DNA of 47,946 nucleotides from Paludibacteraceae bacterium (GCA_017961765.1 JAGCWQ010000145.1:1-47946); one strand, 5' to 3'. Counted from the first letter of the stretch, positions 8,006 through 16,960 are shown. A program made the numbers and translations. Notes: generated from the sequence alone by a model not told the origin.

Positions 8006-8872
8006 CTACGCTACCGGAGCGGCATCGCATATCTTCCTATAGGCCTTTGTGACCTCCCGAAACATCGAAGAGGCATGGGCAATCTCCGACTCCGTCGAGG
8101 ATGCAAATCGGTCGGGATGCCACCGCATGGCCAATTTCCGATAGGCTCGCTTCACCTGCGACATGTCCGCCCCCGCCGAGAGACCCAACACCTTGTAGGC
8201 CTCCTCCAAGTGATTGGTTGAAACCACTCTCTCCTCCTCCTTTTTCTCCTCTTGCAAAGGCTCCTGCCATGCCGAAGAACTGAAATGGCGGCCTCGCAAC
8301 ATCGAGAAATCATCGGAATCAATGCGGGTATATTTGGCAAACAACAGCAGCAACTTCACCTCCGTACTTCGCAACGGCTCGGCAGCAACGATAGAGAAGA
8401 ATAGATCCAACAAAGCTAACTTCTGCTTATAGGTCAAGTTCTGGTTCACTTGCAGGCATTGCCGACGGATGTCCGTTATCTGCTTCTCCTTCAATGTGTC
8501 CCGAAGCTTCGCCAATAAAGAACGGGCACGTTCCTCGCCAAAGCCCCTTAAAAGGAATCGCTTCACCGGAATCAGCTCCGACTTTGTGACCTTCCCGTCG
8601 GCACGCATCACCACTGCCACCAAATCGACAATGGAGGTATCGATATCCGGCAAACGGCTCTTGTTCGTCACATTTTTCTTCTCCTCTTGATAGTCCAAGA
8701 CCGCCGTATATGTGCCTATTCCGAAGAGTATAAACCAAAGCAAGATTATGGCTATCAAAGGACACTCCCTATATATATCGGAGAGAGATCCGTCTCCCAC
8801 CAAATACAAAGGATAGTTCAAGACCTCATATATGTGACTATTCCGAAGCATATAAACCAAACTACGAACCAT
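8006..8872 (-). CDS. Membrane-anchored TerB-like and DnaJ-domain protein
   Basis: A 288-residue DjlA-like protein. One membrane helix lies at about residues 38-58. A TerB-like helical domain spans about 77-190 (DLVAVVMRADGKVTKSELIP). A C-terminal J domain spans about 222-285, with YKVLGLSAGAD and the HPD motif in MRWHPDRF, so it should stimulate an Hsp70 ATPase. The first ~25 residues lie in DNA that is a shifted copy of the membrane-helix coding region (8816-8861 copies 8694-8738), so the natural start may be farther in; I kept the ATG at 8872. It is followed by DUF4491. The domain calls are firm and the client is unknown. Confidence 0.8.
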   Translation of the reverse strand: MVRSLVYMLRNSHIYEVLNYPLYLVGDGSLSDIYRECPLIAIILLWFILFGIGTYTAVLDYQEEKKNVTNKSRLPDIDTSIVDLVAVVMRADGKVTKSELIPVKRFLLRGFGEERARSLLAKLRDTLKEKQITDIRRQCLQVNQNLTYKQKLALLDLFFSIVAAEPLRSTEVKLLLLFAKYTRIDSDDFSMLRGRHFSSSAWQEPLQEEKKEEERVVSTNHLEEAYKVLGLSAGADMSQVKRAYRKLAMRWHPDRFASSTESEIAHASSMFREVTKAYRKICDAAPVA

Positions 8873-9239
8873 ACAACCAATCCAGAAAGGTTGTTTGACT
8901 CTATATAATCCATATTAATCTATTTTCGTAACGGCTCGGCAGCGACGATGGAGAAGAATAAATCCAACAAGGCCAACTTCTGCTTATAGGTCAAGTTCTG
9001 GTTCACCTGCAGGCATTGCCGGCGAATATCCGTTATCTGCTTCTCCTTCAATGTGTCCCGGAGCTTCGCCAATAAAGAACGGGCACGCTCCTCGCCAAAG
9101 CCCCTTAAAAGGAATCGCATCACCGGAATCAGCTCCGATTTTGTGACCTTCCCGTCGGCACGCATCACCACTGCCACCAAATCGACAATGGAGGTATCGA
9201 TATCCGGCAAACGGCTCTTGTTCGTCACATTTTTCTTCT
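8816..9239. repeat. Mosaic duplication built from three nearby segments
   Basis: This 424-base block consists of copies of neighbouring DNA. 8816-8861 copies 8694-8738 (membrane-helix region of the TerB/DnaJ gene). 8875-8933 copies 7916-7974 (start and leader of DUF4491). 8930-9239 copies 8373-8682 (TerB domain). The last two segments join at a shared AACG. Over the 310-base TerB segment I count 13 differences by eye, about 96% identity. Confidence 0.85.
8920..9237 (-). pseudogene. Truncated TerB-domain fragment
   Basis: The reading frame holds about 100 residues almost identical to the TerB domain of the gene at 8006-8872, with one amino-acid change (PVKRF to PVMRF). It has no membrane helix and no J domain, and the frame is entered from an upstream TAG. 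The only possible start is a GTG in the middle of the copied region. It ends two codons past the copied segment. It is best read as a remnant of a former second TerB/DnaJ gene and is unlikely to be translated usefully. Confidence 0.75.
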
Positions 9240-10974
9240 AGAAATGCAATGACAAACCAGCCATCAAGTTGAAACCTTGAGCCGTATAGCCGTAGTAGTT
9301 CTGATAGTCTTGAGCCAAGATATTATTCAAGTTCAAGAAGAGATTGGCAAAACTCAACACGCTATAATTGACACCCAGACTCAAGTCATGGACACTGTCC
9401 ATCGAAACGGCTTTCCCATCTACGCAAGCGTAACGTCCGCCCGCAAATTCATAGGAGAGCTCCGTCCTCAAATATTCCGTTATCTGATAGCTTGTCTTGA
9501 AATCCAACTCGAATGTCGGCTTCTGCCATGCCTTTTCCACCTTGTCCAATGCCCAAGCATTGTACTTGGTTTGAAGCGTCAGACCCAACTTGTCCGTCCA
9601 ATTGTAGATCACAGCCACGCCAGCGTTGAACAATCCAGCATCCTTGTCATACACCACATCGAACGTATGGTGATACAACGAGTCAACACTCTTGTTCACA
9701 AAGAAATAAGGATTATTCAAAACCTTGTAACCGACAAAGGCATCCAAATTCACCTTCTTATAGAGATTGGACTTCACTCCTAAATAGAAATCGATGGGGA
9801 TGTAGGTGTCCTTCACACGTACATCAGGAGCCACATAAGGATTCAACCCCGTGATGTAGCGGTAATTGTTGACTTGATAGTCACCCGTGATTCCCGCATA
9901 GAGATACAAGGCATCGTCGATGATCTTGATATTTCCATATATGTCGGGGATAATCGTTCCCGGACGGCCCTGTCCAATACCGAAAACTCCCTTGACTCCG
10001 ATATGGAAGACTCCCCTATTGCTCTCGAAACGATAATTCGGACTGATCTTCAAAACCGTATGGCTCGCCGCATTCTCCATGTTATTGAAATCATAGAGAT
10101 AGGTGCTGTCGGAAGGAAGGCTCATGATGATATTATACATCTCGAAGACCGCGCTCAAGGAAGAGGACTCCATGCGATAGTCGCCCATGAAATTGGTGTA
10201 GATGGTGTTCTCGACCACCTCGTTCCTATTGGAGAAACGCTGATAGTTGGCCTGCACGTCATACTTCCACTTATCCACGTAATCCTTTGTCTTATAACGC
10301 ACATTGAGGTCGAAATTATGCAGATTCTGCATATATCCGTCATAGGAGCCCGCACCCTCTTGGGAGGCAAGTCCCACGTAGGAGTCGTATCCATAATAGC
10401 GGTATTTCTGGTAACGGAACGTAGAGAAGGCACTCAATTCCGACTTGCGATAGGAACGAAGCAAGGAAGCCCTGATTCGGTTGTCATTCGAGTAGGCATC
10501 GGCATCTACATCCTTAGCCAAACCCGAATAGAGGTCGTCGGAGAGGGTGATGTCGCTCATCGTCGAATTATGTTTTGCATAGATATCGACCAACCATTTG
10601 TCCGTCTTATAGAGAGGGGCATAAACCTCGCCTAAGAAGGAAGCGTAATTCCCCAGTCCCACCTTGGCAAAATAGTCGGAAGCGTAAGGATTGCTCTCAG
10701 GCTCTTTGGCCAACGCATAGTCCAACGTCGGCATCACATCGGCCCTCGGGTTGAACGAACTGGTCCATACGGAATAGCTCGGTGTAATCTTCTTCGTGTC
10801 AATCGTCTTCAGTTCCGGCATCGTATTGATCTTTCCAGCCTCCTTGATCACCGGATTGTACTCTTTCACGATTTCAATGTCCCTTGAAATGGTCGTATCG
10901 GTTGGGGTGGTCTGGGCAGAGGCCATCCACACAGCCCCCATGAAAGCACCCACCGTATATAAATATCTTCTCAT
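9238..10974 (-). CDS. Outer-membrane beta-barrel protein paired with a TPR protein
   Basis: A 578-residue exported protein. The ATG at 10974 has AAGGAA upstream and starts signal peptide MRRYLYTVGAFMGAVWMASA; the longer frame would overlap the preceding gene. A short N-terminal region (DIEIVKEYNPVIKEAGKIN) is followed by many alternating aromatic/polar strands that suggest a barrel, and the end SLHF is a typical terminal aromatic residue. I see no plug domain or TonB box, so it is not a standard TonB-dependent transporter. It is 43 bases behind the TPR gene, a pairing known in Bacteroidales. The last two bases of its TAG stop come from the duplicated TerB segment. The transported or assembled substrate is unknown. 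Confidence 0.75.
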   Translation of the reverse strand: MRRYLYTVGAFMGAVWMASAQTTPTDTTISRDIEIVKEYNPVIKEAGKINTMPELKTIDTKKITPSYSVWTSSFNPRADVMPTLDYALAKEPESNPYASDYFAKVGLGNYASFLGEVYAPLYKTDKWLVDIYAKHNSTMSDITLSDDLYSGLAKDVDADAYSNDNRIRASLLRSYRKSELSAFSTFRYQKYRYYGYDSYVGLASQEGAGSYDGYMQNLHNFDLNVRYKTKDYVDKWKYDVQANYQRFSNRNEVVENTIYTNFMGDYRMESSSLSAVFEMYNIIMSLPSDSTYLYDFNNMENAASHTVLKISPNYRFESNRGVFHIGVKGVFGIGQGRPGTIIPDIYGNIKIIDDALYLYAGITGDYQVNNYRYITGLNPYVAPDVRVKDTYIPIDFYLGVKSNLYKKVNLDAFVGYKVLNNPYFFVNKSVDSLYHHTFDVVYDKDAGLFNAGVAVIYNWTDKLGLTLQTKYNAWALDKVEKAWQKPTFELDFKTSYQITEYLRTELSYEFAGGRYACVDGKAVSMDSVHDLSLGVNYSVLSFANLFLNLNNILAQDYQNYYGYTAQGFNLMAGLSLHF

Positions 10975-11017
10975 CTCGAAATTCCTTTTTTCGTTGTTAT
11001 AATTGGGGATTACGCCA

Positions 11018-14000
11018 TCACTCATTCGTCACCTTCTTAGCGTCGCGCTCTGCGATTTCAGCCAACCGGTCTTGTATTGCCTGCGCTATGTCGTCGTCGC
11101 CACTATAGTTCTCCTTAAGGCTGAGCAGATACTGCTTAGCTCCGAAATCGTTGCCCCTTTGGATATAGATGTCGGAAAGGAGGACAAACGCCTTAGCCAA
11201 CCAATACTGATGTGGGGTGTTCTTGTCAATGAAGTCGAAAATCTCCTTCTCCGCATCAGCCGCCTTATAGCCATTGTAGAGATATTCCGCCACACGGTAT
11301 TTTGCCTCCGCTCCGTACTTGTCGAGGCAATTGCCAGACAACTCCTTGTAGTCCGAGAAGGCATCTGTCGTGTTGTTGAGGCTTTCATAAGCTTTAGCGC
11401 GCATATAGAGGGCCTCCCTGCGTAGGGCAGGGTCCAAATTGTCGCCTTGGATAAGGGACTTCGCCGCAATAACTGTCTCCTGGGCATTGTTAAGCAAATT
11501 ATAGCAACGCATCAAACCTGCCTTAGCTGCTTGGCGGTTCTCCACGCTCTGCGCCACATCCAACAGACGGTTCATCGTCACGATGGCGTTCTCGTACTCC
11601 TTCTCCTCAAACTGGATCTCAGCCACACGGCTCAACGCATCCTCCATGTTCATCGCTCCCGGCTTTGCCACCACTATCTCATATTGCTCACGAGCCGCCT
11701 TCTTGTTGCCCAAATGGTAATGGCAATTACCCATGTAGAAATGGGCGTTGGTCGTCAACTCGCTATCCGGGAACTTCTCCACATAACGTCCGAAACTCTC
11801 CACTGCCTTCGCATAGTCGCCCATGGAGTAGATACGCTCGGAAGCCAAGTAGGTAAGGGAGTCTTGCTCCGATTTCTTAAAGGTGGTGAGTCCGCCCAAA
11901 GTAGCCACATAATCGGCGTAGCCCTGCACGTCGTCACGCTCGAAATAGATGGTCTTCAAACTCTCCAAAGAGGTCTTGGCCTCCACACTGTTAGGAAAGT
12001 AGTCGATAATCGATTTATAAGCCTTGACCGACTTCTCGTAATCGTTCATCTCGTCGTAGAGCATGGCCGTCTGCAAACGACCCTTTCGGCTCAAGGCACT
12101 ATGTGGATAAGTGCGGGCCAAATTATCATAGACGGCGATGGCCGATTTGTTGTCGTGCAACATCACGTAGGCACGGCCGATCTCGTAGAGGGCATCCGCC
12201 AAATACTCCGAACCACGGAACGTATTGATCAACTTGTTGAGGGTGGCGATCTTTGCCTGATAGTTCTTCCTCAATCCTTGGATGAATCCCTGTTGGAAGC
12301 AAGCGTAGTCGGCACCAGGTCCCTTCATGGCATAAACCTTGGCATAACTCTTTTCCGCATTCTCAAAATCACGGTTGTGGAAGTAGCAATCACCGATACG
12401 GTTATTGGCGTCCGCAAGCAACGTGGTGTTCTTTTCCTCCATATTGACATACTTACGGAACCAGCCCAACGCCTCGTTGTATTTCTTGTCCGTGAAATAG
12501 CTGTAACCCAAGTTATAGTGCGCCAAATTGAATTCGTCACAGGTTCTCGCACCCACCGAATTTACGAATGTATGGTAGTCGGCCGATGATTGGGTGAAGT
12601 TCTTCAGACGGTAGTAGGCCTCGCCTCGCCAGAAGATGGCGGAAGCCTCGGTGGAACGGTTGAACTTTCCGTCCTCCGTCGATTTTGTAAAGAATTGGAC
12701 AGCCTCCTCGTATTCGCCCTCCGTATATTTCTGGATACCCATGCAGAAGAGCAGACGCTGTCTTGCCTCCAAGATCTTGGCGTTCTTGTTCTTGATCTTC
12801 TGGATGGAAGCATACGCCTCCTCATAATTTTTGGTAGTGAGATAGACGTTGACCATATAGTCGTAGATGCTGTCGGCATACTTGGACTGAGGGAAGAGTT
12901 CCAAGAATCGTTGGAAAGCGATGATGGACTCGTTGAAAGGAGAATAGGACTGCTCATAAACGATCAAAGCGTAGTTGTAGAGCGCCTCCTCCTGGATGTT
13001 CTTATCGTAATCTACTCGCGAAGCCGACTCGAACGCCATGCGGGCGGCAGACTTGTCGTTCATTTTCAGATAGCAGCTACCCAGATGCAGGTAAGCGTTT
13101 TGCGTCATGACATCATCGTCCACCGTTACCTTCTGCAGATGGCCGATGGAGTTGGCACAGTCCCCTTTCTTAAAGTAGGAGATACCCAACATATACATGT
13201 CATTGCGGAGAACCTGTTCTGCCTTGGCCTCGTATTTAGAGAGATAAAGAATCGTCTTGTCATAGTCTTTCTCGATGAAGGCACATTCGCCCAAGAGACG
13301 ATAGACCTCCACGTTGTTAGGGTTGTCCGGATTGCGTTTCAACAACTCCTCACCCTTCTTGATTACCTCTGCATAATCCTTCTTGGCGTAATAGATTTGT
13401 ATGATATAGTAAGGGACGATGTCCTCATACTCAGGATTTCCTTCCAAGGAGAAGAAAGCCGGCAGGGCTGCATCGTAATTCTTTTCCGTATAATCGATAT
13501 AGGCCTTGTAGTAGGTTGCCGTAGCGTTGTAGTTGGAAGAGTTCAGATTCAGCAAGGAGATGAACTGCGTCTTTGCCGCCTCCTTGTCGCCGCATTGCAA
13601 CTGGCTGTAACCCAATCGGAAGTAATAGTCAGCCTTCTCATCCGTAGAGAGGTCTTCCACCGGACAGAGGGCAAGGGCTTCGACCGCCTCCTTATAATTT
13701 GCCTTCGTATAGAAGATGGAACCACGCATGAAATGCACACGTCCCATGCGGATAGACTCCGGGTTGGTGTCGATGAAGCTTTCCAGTCGTCTAAAGGCAT
13801 CCCGGCGGTTCATCTTGTAGGCCGCACTCGCCAAATAGTATTCCGTCTCCGCAAACAGGGGCGAATGCTCCTTGTTGATTGTTTGGCGATACTCGTCAAA
13901 GTATCGGAAAGCCGTGCTGTACAATCCCTGGTCATACATTTCCCGCCCCTCATAGAACAATTTGTCGGTATTATTGTAAACTCTTGTCTTCTGAGCAGAT

Positions 14001-14050
14001 AACGAAACCGCACAAAAAGAGACGAGCATAAGAGATATTAACTTCTTCAT
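11018..14050 (-). CDS. Large periplasmic TPR protein
   Basis: A 1010-residue protein with signal peptide MKKLISLMLVSFCAVSLSA from the ATG at 14050. Nearly the whole length is tetratricopeptide-like helical repeats, with recurring patterns such as YYLASAAYKMNR, FRLGYSQLQCGDKEAA and FYMGNCHYHLGNKKAA. No catalytic domain is seen. Such proteins usually act as scaffolds for envelope complexes. It is the first gene of an operon with the beta-barrel protein, so the two probably form one periplasm to outer-membrane machine. A TAnnTTTG promoter element lies just upstream. The repeat assignment is firm and the role is inferred from pairing. Confidence 0.85.
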   Translation of the reverse strand: MKKLISLMLVSFCAVSLSAQKTRVYNNTDKLFYEGREMYDQGLYSTAFRYFDEYRQTINKEHSPLFAETEYYLASAAYKMNRRDAFRRLESFIDTNPESIRMGRVHFMRGSIFYTKANYKEAVEALALCPVEDLSTDEKADYYFRLGYSQLQCGDKEAAKTQFISLLNLNSSNYNATATYYKAYIDYTEKNYDAALPAFFSLEGNPEYEDIVPYYIIQIYYAKKDYAEVIKKGEELLKRNPDNPNNVEVYRLLGECAFIEKDYDKTILYLSKYEAKAEQVLRNDMYMLGISYFKKGDCANSIGHLQKVTVDDDVMTQNAYLHLGSCYLKMNDKSAARMAFESASRVDYDKNIQEEALYNYALIVYEQSYSPFNESIIAFQRFLELFPQSKYADSIYDYMVNVYLTTKNYEEAYASIQKIKNKNAKILEARQRLLFCMGIQKYTEGEYEEAVQFFTKSTEDGKFNRSTEASAIFWRGEAYYRLKNFTQSSADYHTFVNSVGARTCDEFNLAHYNLGYSYFTDKKYNEALGWFRKYVNMEEKNTTLLADANNRIGDCYFHNRDFENAEKSYAKVYAMKGPGADYACFQQGFIQGLRKNYQAKIATLNKLINTFRGSEYLADALYEIGRAYVMLHDNKSAIAVYDNLARTYPHSALSRKGRLQTAMLYDEMNDYEKSVKAYKSIIDYFPNSVEAKTSLESLKTIYFERDDVQGYADYVATLGGLTTFKKSEQDSLTYLASERIYSMGDYAKAVESFGRYVEKFPDSELTTNAHFYMGNCHYHLGNKKAAREQYEIVVAKPGAMNMEDALSRVAEIQFEEKEYENAIVTMNRLLDVAQSVENRQAAKAGLMRCYNLLNNAQETVIAAKSLIQGDNLDPALRREALYMRAKAYESLNNTTDAFSDYKELSGNCLDKYGAEAKYRVAEYLYNGYKAADAEKEIFDFIDKNTPHQYWLAKAFVLLSDIYIQRGNDFGAKQYLLSLKENYSGDDDIAQAIQDRLAEIAERDAKKVTNE

Positions 14051-14076
14051 CTTTGCCAAATTCGAATTTGTTTCCG

Positions 14077-14084
14077 CAAATATA
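14077..14084 (-). promoter_or_regulatory. -7 promoter element for the TPR/barrel operon
   Basis: The minus strand reads TATATTTG 27 bases ahead of the ATG at 14050. The -33 position has no clear TTTG. Confidence 0.45.
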
Positions 14085-14172
14085 TAATTTTTTGCCTTTT
14101 GGGGGCGCATACGCTTTCAGAAAATACCGTTTTTAAAGCTTTTTATCACTATCGGGAGGACATTCACGAAAA

Positions 14173-14196
14173 AGGGCCCACACGAATGCGGGCCCT
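14173..14196 (-). terminator. Intrinsic terminator of the FKBP cluster
   Basis: AGGGCCC (14173-14179) pairs with GGGCCCT (14190-14196) around a 10-base loop. On the minus strand it is followed by TTTTT, about 25 bases after the last FKBP stop. Confidence 0.85.
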
Positions 14197-14220
14197 ATCG
14201 GATTTTTATCTCCTATCTAC

Positions 14221-14934
14221 TTATTTCTTTACGATGTCGAGCAACTCAACCTCAAAGATAAGGATGGAGTTGGCAGGGATTGGACCTGTAGGTCTCTCAC
14301 CATAAGCCAAATTAGACGGAATAGTGAACTCGTACTTAGAACCAACGGACATCAATTGCAATCCCTCTGTCCATCCTGGGATTACTTGTCCAACTGGGAA
14401 TTGAGCAGCCTCGCCTCTTTGAACAGAGCTGTCGAATACAGTTCCGTCGGTCAACTTACCCGTGTAATGAACCTTTACCACGTCGTCAACCGTTGGCTTT
14501 GCACCTGTACCTTCGGTAAGCACCTTATACTGCAAACCGCTTGCCGTCACTATAACACCCTCATTCTTCTTGTTAGCTGAAAGATACTCTTCGTTCTTCA
14601 ATTGGGCTTTCATCCTCTCCTCTTCTGAAGCCCTTTGGAAATAGGTCTGCAACATCTCTTGAACCTCGGTTGGCTCCAATTTGTACTCGGAAGAATCATT
14701 GTTCAAAGCCAAATACAAACCTGAAATAAACGCATCCTTGTTCAAATTTCCTGGGAAGGTCTTCAAGTTTCTCGCCAAGTCAGCACCGACGCTCATTCCC
14801 AATCCATAGCTTACAGAATCCGTCTCATTTGCCAACTTTATGGATGTTGGAGCAATCACATCCGAACCTCCTTGACAAGAGGTAAGGGCCAATCCTGCAA
14901 GGATTACAGAACCCAATAAAATACTCTTTTTCAT
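14221..14934 (-). CDS. FKBP-type peptidyl-prolyl isomerase, lipoprotein
   Basis: A 237-residue lipoprotein. Signal sequence MKKSILLGSVILAGLALTSC ends at a lipobox cysteine. An FKBP_N helical dimerisation region (about 30-120) has DSVSYGLGMSVGADLARNL, followed by a C-terminal FKBP domain. VKVHYTGKLTDGTVFDSS, VIPGWTEGLQLM and IPSNLAYGERPTG carry the conserved aromatic pocket. It should catalyse proline isomerisation on envelope proteins, anchored in a membrane. It is the last of three FKBP genes in a row, about 24 bases after the second, with a strong terminator behind it. Confidence 0.95.
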   Translation of the reverse strand: MKKSILLGSVILAGLALTSCQGGSDVIAPTSIKLANETDSVSYGLGMSVGADLARNLKTFPGNLNKDAFISGLYLALNNDSSEYKLEPTEVQEMLQTYFQRASEEERMKAQLKNEEYLSANKKNEGVIVTASGLQYKVLTEGTGAKPTVDDVVKVHYTGKLTDGTVFDSSVQRGEAAQFPVGQVIPGWTEGLQLMSVGSKYEFTIPSNLAYGERPTGPIPANSILIFEVELLDIVKK

Positions 14935-14957
14935 CTAGATAATTAATTGTATATGTT

Positions 14958-15752
14958 TTATTTATATTTCCTCTCGTATTGGTCGAACTGGAACTTGCCA
15001 GTCGTCATCTTCTTGGGCTCGGCTACAGCCACATCCAACAATTCTACATCAAAAATCAAGACTGAATTAGCCTTAATCTTTCCGCCTGCCACCGCACGGT
15101 TGCCATACGCCAAGTTAGACGGGATGTAGAATTTGTATTTGGAGCCGACTGGCATCAACTGCAAGCCTTCCGTCCAACCAGGGATGACGCTGCCCAACTC
15201 AAACTCGGCAGGCGTGCCACGCTCTACTGAGCTGTCGAAAACGGTTCCGTCAATCAACGTACCGTGGTAGTGTACCTTCACCTTGTCCACTGGTCTTGGC
15301 TTTATGCCGTTTGGATTTCCTTCACGCAACACCTCGTATTGCAATCCTGAATTGGTAGTGTGGACACTCGGATTCTTCTTGTTGTTCTCCAAGAAAGCCT
15401 TGCCCGCAGCCAAATTCTTGTCAGCCTCCTCTTTCTCAATGCGCTGAACATAAGATGTATAGGCTGGTCCCGCAGCATCCACCTTCATAAGCAGATTGGC
15501 CGTGTCCGAACGCATGGACTTGGTAAGAGCCTCCATCACAAGATCCAAATTATACGAACCAGGCAAGCTGGACAATGTCTTGTTCATATCTTGTCCCATC
15601 AACAAACCGACAGCATAGCTGGCAGAGTCCTTTGCCGACGATAATTGTACTTGAGGAGCTTTGCCCTTATCTTTATCCTTGTCCTTCTTCTTGGCATTGG
15701 CAGAAAGCATGGTGCTGCCGATAAGAAGGAGTGCTAAAATTTTTTTATTCAT
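14958..15752 (-). CDS. FKBP-type peptidyl-prolyl isomerase, secreted
   Basis: A 264-residue protein from the ATG at 15752; the longer frame starts at TTG. The N-terminus MNKKILALLLIGSTMLSANA is a cleavable-looking signal peptide without a lipobox cysteine, then a very lysine/aspartate-rich linker (KKKDKDKDKGK). FKBP_N and FKBP_C domains follow with VKVHYHGTLIDGTVFDSS, VIPGWTEGLQLMPVGSK and IPSNLAYG intact. It is the middle gene of three, so it probably serves as the soluble periplasmic member. The last ~20 residues (TTGKFQFDQYERKYK) extend past the usual ELLD end of the FKBP fold. Confidence 0.93.
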   Translation of the reverse strand: MNKKILALLLIGSTMLSANAKKKDKDKDKGKAPQVQLSSAKDSASYAVGLLMGQDMNKTLSSLPGSYNLDLVMEALTKSMRSDTANLLMKVDAAGPAYTSYVQRIEKEEADKNLAAGKAFLENNKKNPSVHTTNSGLQYEVLREGNPNGIKPRPVDKVKVHYHGTLIDGTVFDSSVERGTPAEFELGSVIPGWTEGLQLMPVGSKYKFYIPSNLAYGNRAVAGGKIKANSVLIFDVELLDVAVAEPKKMTTGKFQFDQYERKYK

Positions 15753-15805
15753 ACCCAATTGTTTTTAATGACGGGTGGGCCGCTGATTTCAGCCCACTAT
15801 TTAAA

Positions 15806-16399
15806 TTACAGAATATCCAACAACTCGAGATCGAAAATCAATGTGGAGCAAGGACCAATAATTTCACTTACGGCCTCATCTCCGTAGGCCAAGCGGTAAG
15901 GGATATATAATCTCCACTTTGAACCGACAGGCATCAGTTGAAGAGCCTCAACCCAACCTGAAATGACCCCGTTGACAGGGAAATCGGCTGGCTGGCCACG
16001 ACGGATGGAGCTATCGAATACTTGACCGTTGATCAAATGTCCCTCGTAATGGCATCTCACCGTGTCCGTAATCTTTGGCTTCTTACCAGAACCTGCGGTC
16101 AAAATCTCGTATTGAAGACCGCTTTCCGTAACAAAAACGCCTGCTTTTTCCTTGTTCTTTGCCAAAAATGCAGCTTCTTCTTGTTTGTTAATCTCTGCTT
16201 GTTTGTTACTCTCCGCTTGAAGACCCGCGAAATATTGGTTGATGAGAGTATTGGCCTTTTCCGCACTCATCTCAAGCGCGTTACCTTTCATCACATCAAC
16301 AACACCTTTCAAAAAAGCATCTGCATCAATATCTTTAATACCAGAATTCCTTAAATTGGCGGCCACACTGAGGCCAAAAGCATAACTTACTTCTTTCAT
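15806..16399 (-). CDS. FKBP-type peptidyl-prolyl isomerase, cytoplasmic
   Basis: A 197-residue protein from the ATG at 16399 (MKEVSYAFGLSVAANLRNSG); the longer frame begins at TTG. No signal peptide is present, so it should stay in the cytoplasm, unlike the two genes behind it. The FKBP_N helices and FKBP_C domain are present. HYEGHLINGQVFDSS, VISGWVEALQLM and IPYRLAYGDEAV match the family, although the tip loop before the last strand (SEIIGPCST) departs from the common GxIPxN. It is first in the three-gene minus-strand cluster, 53 bases before the second gene. Confidence 0.9.
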   Translation of the reverse strand: MKEVSYAFGLSVAANLRNSGIKDIDADAFLKGVVDVMKGNALEMSAEKANTLINQYFAGLQAESNKQAEINKQEEAAFLAKNKEKAGVFVTESGLQYEILTAGSGKKPKITDTVRCHYEGHLINGQVFDSSIRRGQPADFPVNGVISGWVEALQLMPVGSKWRLYIPYRLAYGDEAVSEIIGPCSTLIFDLELLDIL

Positions 16400-16529
16400 T
16401 CGAATTGTTTCAATTTTGGAAAGCAGGCGAGAGGACAACCTCTCCCCATTCGGATTAATCCAGCCTTTCCGTGGTTACTTTTCCTAACCGGAAAATTTTA
16501 GACTCATTTATCTTGCGAAGATAACCTAT

Positions 16530-16700
16530 TTATTTGAAACCATGTTTCTTTTCACAAAAATTAAATGGCAAAGAACCAATTTTTCTAAGATTGGGGAGAG
16601 AAAAGGAATCATGTGACGGAGGGGATTGGCTCTTGGATTCAGCATACATGCCAAACGCCAAGCATACTGATGTCAAGGTAGTAATAAATCTTTTAACCAT
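16530..16700 (-). CDS. Possible small exported peptide
   Basis: A 56-codon frame whose first 20 residues, MVKRFITTLTSVCLAFGMYA, look like a good signal peptide. The rest is short, polar and proline/serine-rich, ending in CEKKHGFK. It lies about 130 bases ahead of the FKBP cluster on the same strand in an otherwise empty 590-base gap. It may be a real small secreted peptide or the 5' end of a degraded gene. No homologue is recognised. Confidence 0.4.
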   Translation of the reverse strand: MVKRFITTLTSVCLAFGMYAESKSQSPPSHDSFSLPNLRKIGSLPFNFCEKKHGFK

Positions 16701-16960
16701 ATACCAATTTTTTGTTTATAGATTTTTCTCCCAATCGATAGAATACAAATCAAAAGGAAGCGTCACCACAATATATCGTAATAGCATCACAGAGGTAGAT
16801 ACAAATCAAAGAAATATACAAGCCGGTCTTTGTGTTTTAGAGATTTTGTTTTAGTTTTTTAACAAATCGGCCCGCAAATCCCCACGGCAGGGTACGGAAC
16901 TATCCATACGAAACTGTTGCGGGAATTGGTTGTTACACATTGGAAATCGCCATAAACCAC

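Noticed and set aside
8920-9228. Independent small TerB gene
   Set aside because: Only a GTG in the middle of copied sequence could start it, an in-frame TAG lies just upstream, and the frame ends at a rearrangement junction, so it is a fragment.
9238-10974. TonB-dependent receptor (SusC-like)
   Set aside because: No plug domain, TonB box or SusD partner is visible, and it is much shorter than SusC proteins.
16534-16854. 106-residue plus-strand frame upstream of DUF4268
   Set aside because: Composition is not protein-like, there is no start signal, and it opposes the better small frame with a signal peptide at 16530-16700.
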